From NCBI GenBank assembly GCA_934746185.1, contig CAKVEY010000020.1:1-15126 (forward strand): 15,126 nt of DNA, given 5' to 3'. The notes beneath the pieces were generated by a model, which was not told the origin of the DNA, did no database searches, and worked only from the letters and a program-made list of their open reading frames with translations. This document shows positions 14,414 to 15,126 of this stretch, piece after piece (position 1 is the stretch's first letter; each line of letters opens with the position of its first letter). Origin of the DNA: an uncultured Clostridia bacterium (lineage in GTDB: Bacteria; Bacillota; Clostridia; Christensenellales; UBA1242). Position numbers and translations under genes: made by a program.

Positions 14414-14533
14414 AAGTTTGCAATTTTATTACAAGTTGTGGTCTTATATTTAAAATATAATAAACGAATTAATAATAAATATTTTTTTTAAATTAAAATA
14501 ATTTATTTCACTTTGCAAAAGCAAAACTTAACT
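14386..14533. repeat. Long-range inverted repeat in the asnS-rpsL gap
   Basis: The left arm 14386-14413 starts AGTTAAGTTTTG and ends CAAAGTG. The right arm 14509-14533, read on the minus strand, starts AGTTAAGTTTTG and ends CAAAGTG. Only the middle differs (TGCTACGCA on the left, CTTTTG on the right). The 95 bases between the arms are nearly pure A+T and include a TTATATTT-A-AAATATAA palindrome (14444-14460). Inverted ends around an AT-rich core with no coding capacity suggest a miniature element or a transcript hairpin. Confidence 0.55.
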
Positions 14534-14590
14534 ATTTTTTAAAATTCGGAAAACGATAAAGATATTAAAAACAAAAAGCAAAATAAATTT

Positions 14591-14623
14591 AAAAAGATAT
14601 CAAAATTATATTGACATCTTTTT
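14591..14623. promoter_or_regulatory. Inverted repeat overlapping the str-operon -35 box
   Basis: AAAAAGATATCAA (14591-14603) and TTGACATCTTTTT (14611-14623) pair over 13 positions with one mismatch and a 7-base AT loop. The right arm begins with the -35 hexamer TTGACA. It could be a protein-binding operator. It could also be a weak terminator that insulates the str promoter from upstream transcription. Confidence 0.45.
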
Positions 14624-14639
14624 TGTTTTTTGCTAAAAT
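14611..14639 (+). promoter_or_regulatory. Sigma-A-type promoter of rpsL (str operon)
   Basis: TTGACA (14611-14616), a 17-bp spacer and TAAAAT (14634-14639) have the same design as the asnS promoter. The expected start near 14645-14647 gives a leader of about 150 nt before rpsL. The spacer is very T-rich. Confidence 0.88.
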
Positions 14640-14645
14640 TAAACC

Positions 14646-14794
14646 ATTACTTGCGTAATTTATTTTTTTATGCGGTAACCACTTGTAAATTTGAAATAGA
14701 GTTTATAAGAGTAAAAATTAAAATTTATCTATTTTATAGGTAAATTCACTTATCTATTAATTAGGTAAATTCAAATTTTAAAGGAGGAAAGTAT
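14646..14794 (+). promoter_or_regulatory. rpsL leader with two tandem similar hairpins
   Basis: A 25-base unit is tandemly repeated (14725-14749 and 14750-14774, 21 of 25 identical), each copy reading TTATCTATT, four variable bases, then AGGTAAATTCA. Each copy can fold. Hairpin 1 is AATTTATCT / AGGTAAATT (14722-14730 with 14738-14746, 9 bp including one G-U). Hairpin 2 is TTATCT / AGGTAA (14750-14755 with 14763-14768, 6 bp including one G-U). Both have 7-nt AU loops. The second lies 12 nt before the AAGGAGG ribosome binding site. Near the 5' end is a small ATTAC-TTGC-GTAAT hairpin (14646-14659) followed by TTATTTTTTTA, a possible weak attenuator. I do not recognise a known leader family; autogenous control by a ribosomal protein is inference. 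Confidence 0.5.
14781..14787 (+). promoter_or_regulatory. Strong ribosome binding site of rpsL
   Basis: AAGGAGG ends 7 nt before the ATG at 14795. It is the strongest Shine-Dalgarno sequence in the window and fixes the rpsL start. Confidence 0.95.
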
Positions 14795-15126
14795 ATGCCT
14801 ACAATCAACCAACTTATTAGACACGGCAGAAAGAAAGTAGAAAAGAAAAGTAAATCTCCACTTCTAGAAGAGTGTCCACAAAAAAGAGGTGTTTGCTTAA
14901 GCGTAACAACCACTACACCTAAAAAACCAAACTCAGCTTTAAGAAAAATTGCCAGAGTTAAAGTTTCAACTGGTGAAGAAGGAACTTGCTATATTCCAGG
15001 TATCGGTCATAACTTACAAGAACATAGCGTTGTTTTAATTCGTGGTGGTAGGGTTAAAGACTTACCAGGTGTTCGTTATCACATTGTTCGTGGTGCGTTA
15101 GATACTGCTGGTGTTGCAAAACGTAA
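14795..15126 (+). CDS. rpsL: 30S ribosomal protein S12 (3' end beyond window)
   Basis: S12 sits at the decoding centre of the 30S subunit and affects accuracy of codon-anticodon pairing. The visible 110 residues begin MPTINQLIRHGRKK and contain the family signatures CPQKRGVC, TTTTPKKPNSALRK, GHNLQEHSVVLIRGGRVKDL and PGVRYHIVRGALD. The final codon is cut by the window edge. The usual length is about 123-140 residues, so only a short tail is missing. The Lys sites linked to streptomycin resistance in E. coli numbering (K42 in TPKKPNS, K87 in GRVKDLPG) are both intact, suggesting a streptomycin-sensitive form. Asp of VKDLPG, the methylthiolation site in many bacteria, is present. Promoter, long leader and strong ribosome binding site mark it as the first gene of a transcript, presumably followed by rpsG, fusA and tuf, which are not visible. 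Confidence 0.97.
   Translation, partial: MPTINQLIRHGRKKVEKKSKSPLLEECPQKRGVCLSVTTTTPKKPNSALRKIARVKVSTGEEGTCYIPGIGHNLQEHSVVLIRGGRVKDLPGVRYHIVRGALDTAGVAKR

Noticed and set aside
14302..14533. CRISPR array or tRNA in the asnS-rpsL gap
   Set aside because: There are too few copies of uneven spacing with diverged cores for CRISPR, and no cloverleaf or T-arm consensus is seen.

Overview
The window comes from a strongly A+T-rich bacterium using the standard code. TGG encodes Trp, TAA and TAG end genes, and TGA is never read as sense. Three features fit a low-GC Bacillota-type bacterium: AGGAGG-type ribosome binding sites, sigma-A promoters of the form TTGACA-17-TAAAAT, and a DinB resembling clostridial Pol IV. 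A host-associated Clostridia or Mollicutes-like lineage is my inference; no gene here fixes the genus.

Layout, all on the + strand. (1) Bases 1-11469 hold the 3' part of a giant gene, open at the left edge, encoding at least 3,822 residues of a predicted secreted or surface protein. Right-handed beta-helix (GLUG-type) modules alternate with long stretches of InlB/Listeria-Bacteroides-type beta repeats. No LPXTG sorting signal is present at the C-terminus. A strong intrinsic terminator follows. (2) Bases 11565-12797 encode DNA polymerase IV (dinB). Its start sits immediately behind the terminator, with a -10 box but no Shine-Dalgarno sequence. (3) Bases 12861-14249 encode asparaginyl-tRNA synthetase (asnS), with its own promoter, a ribosome binding site inside an inverted repeat, and a terminator overlapping the final stop. 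The reading frame carries one internal TAA (14037-14039) exactly where the family has the Glu of GGSQRE. The frame then continues without a shift to the normal C-terminus. (4) Bases 14274-14794 are non-coding. They hold a cluster of small direct and inverted repeats, a consensus promoter whose -35 box is one arm of an inverted repeat, and a leader of about 150 nt with two tandem similar hairpins. (5) Bases 14795-15126 are the start of rpsL (ribosomal protein S12), probably the first gene of the str operon.

The genes look like separate transcription units rather than one pathway: an accessory surface protein next to housekeeping repair and translation genes. The most notable points are the in-frame stop in an essential tRNA synthetase gene, the tandem-hairpin leader of rpsL, the intergenic repeat cluster, and the giant mosaic protein with no visible anchor.
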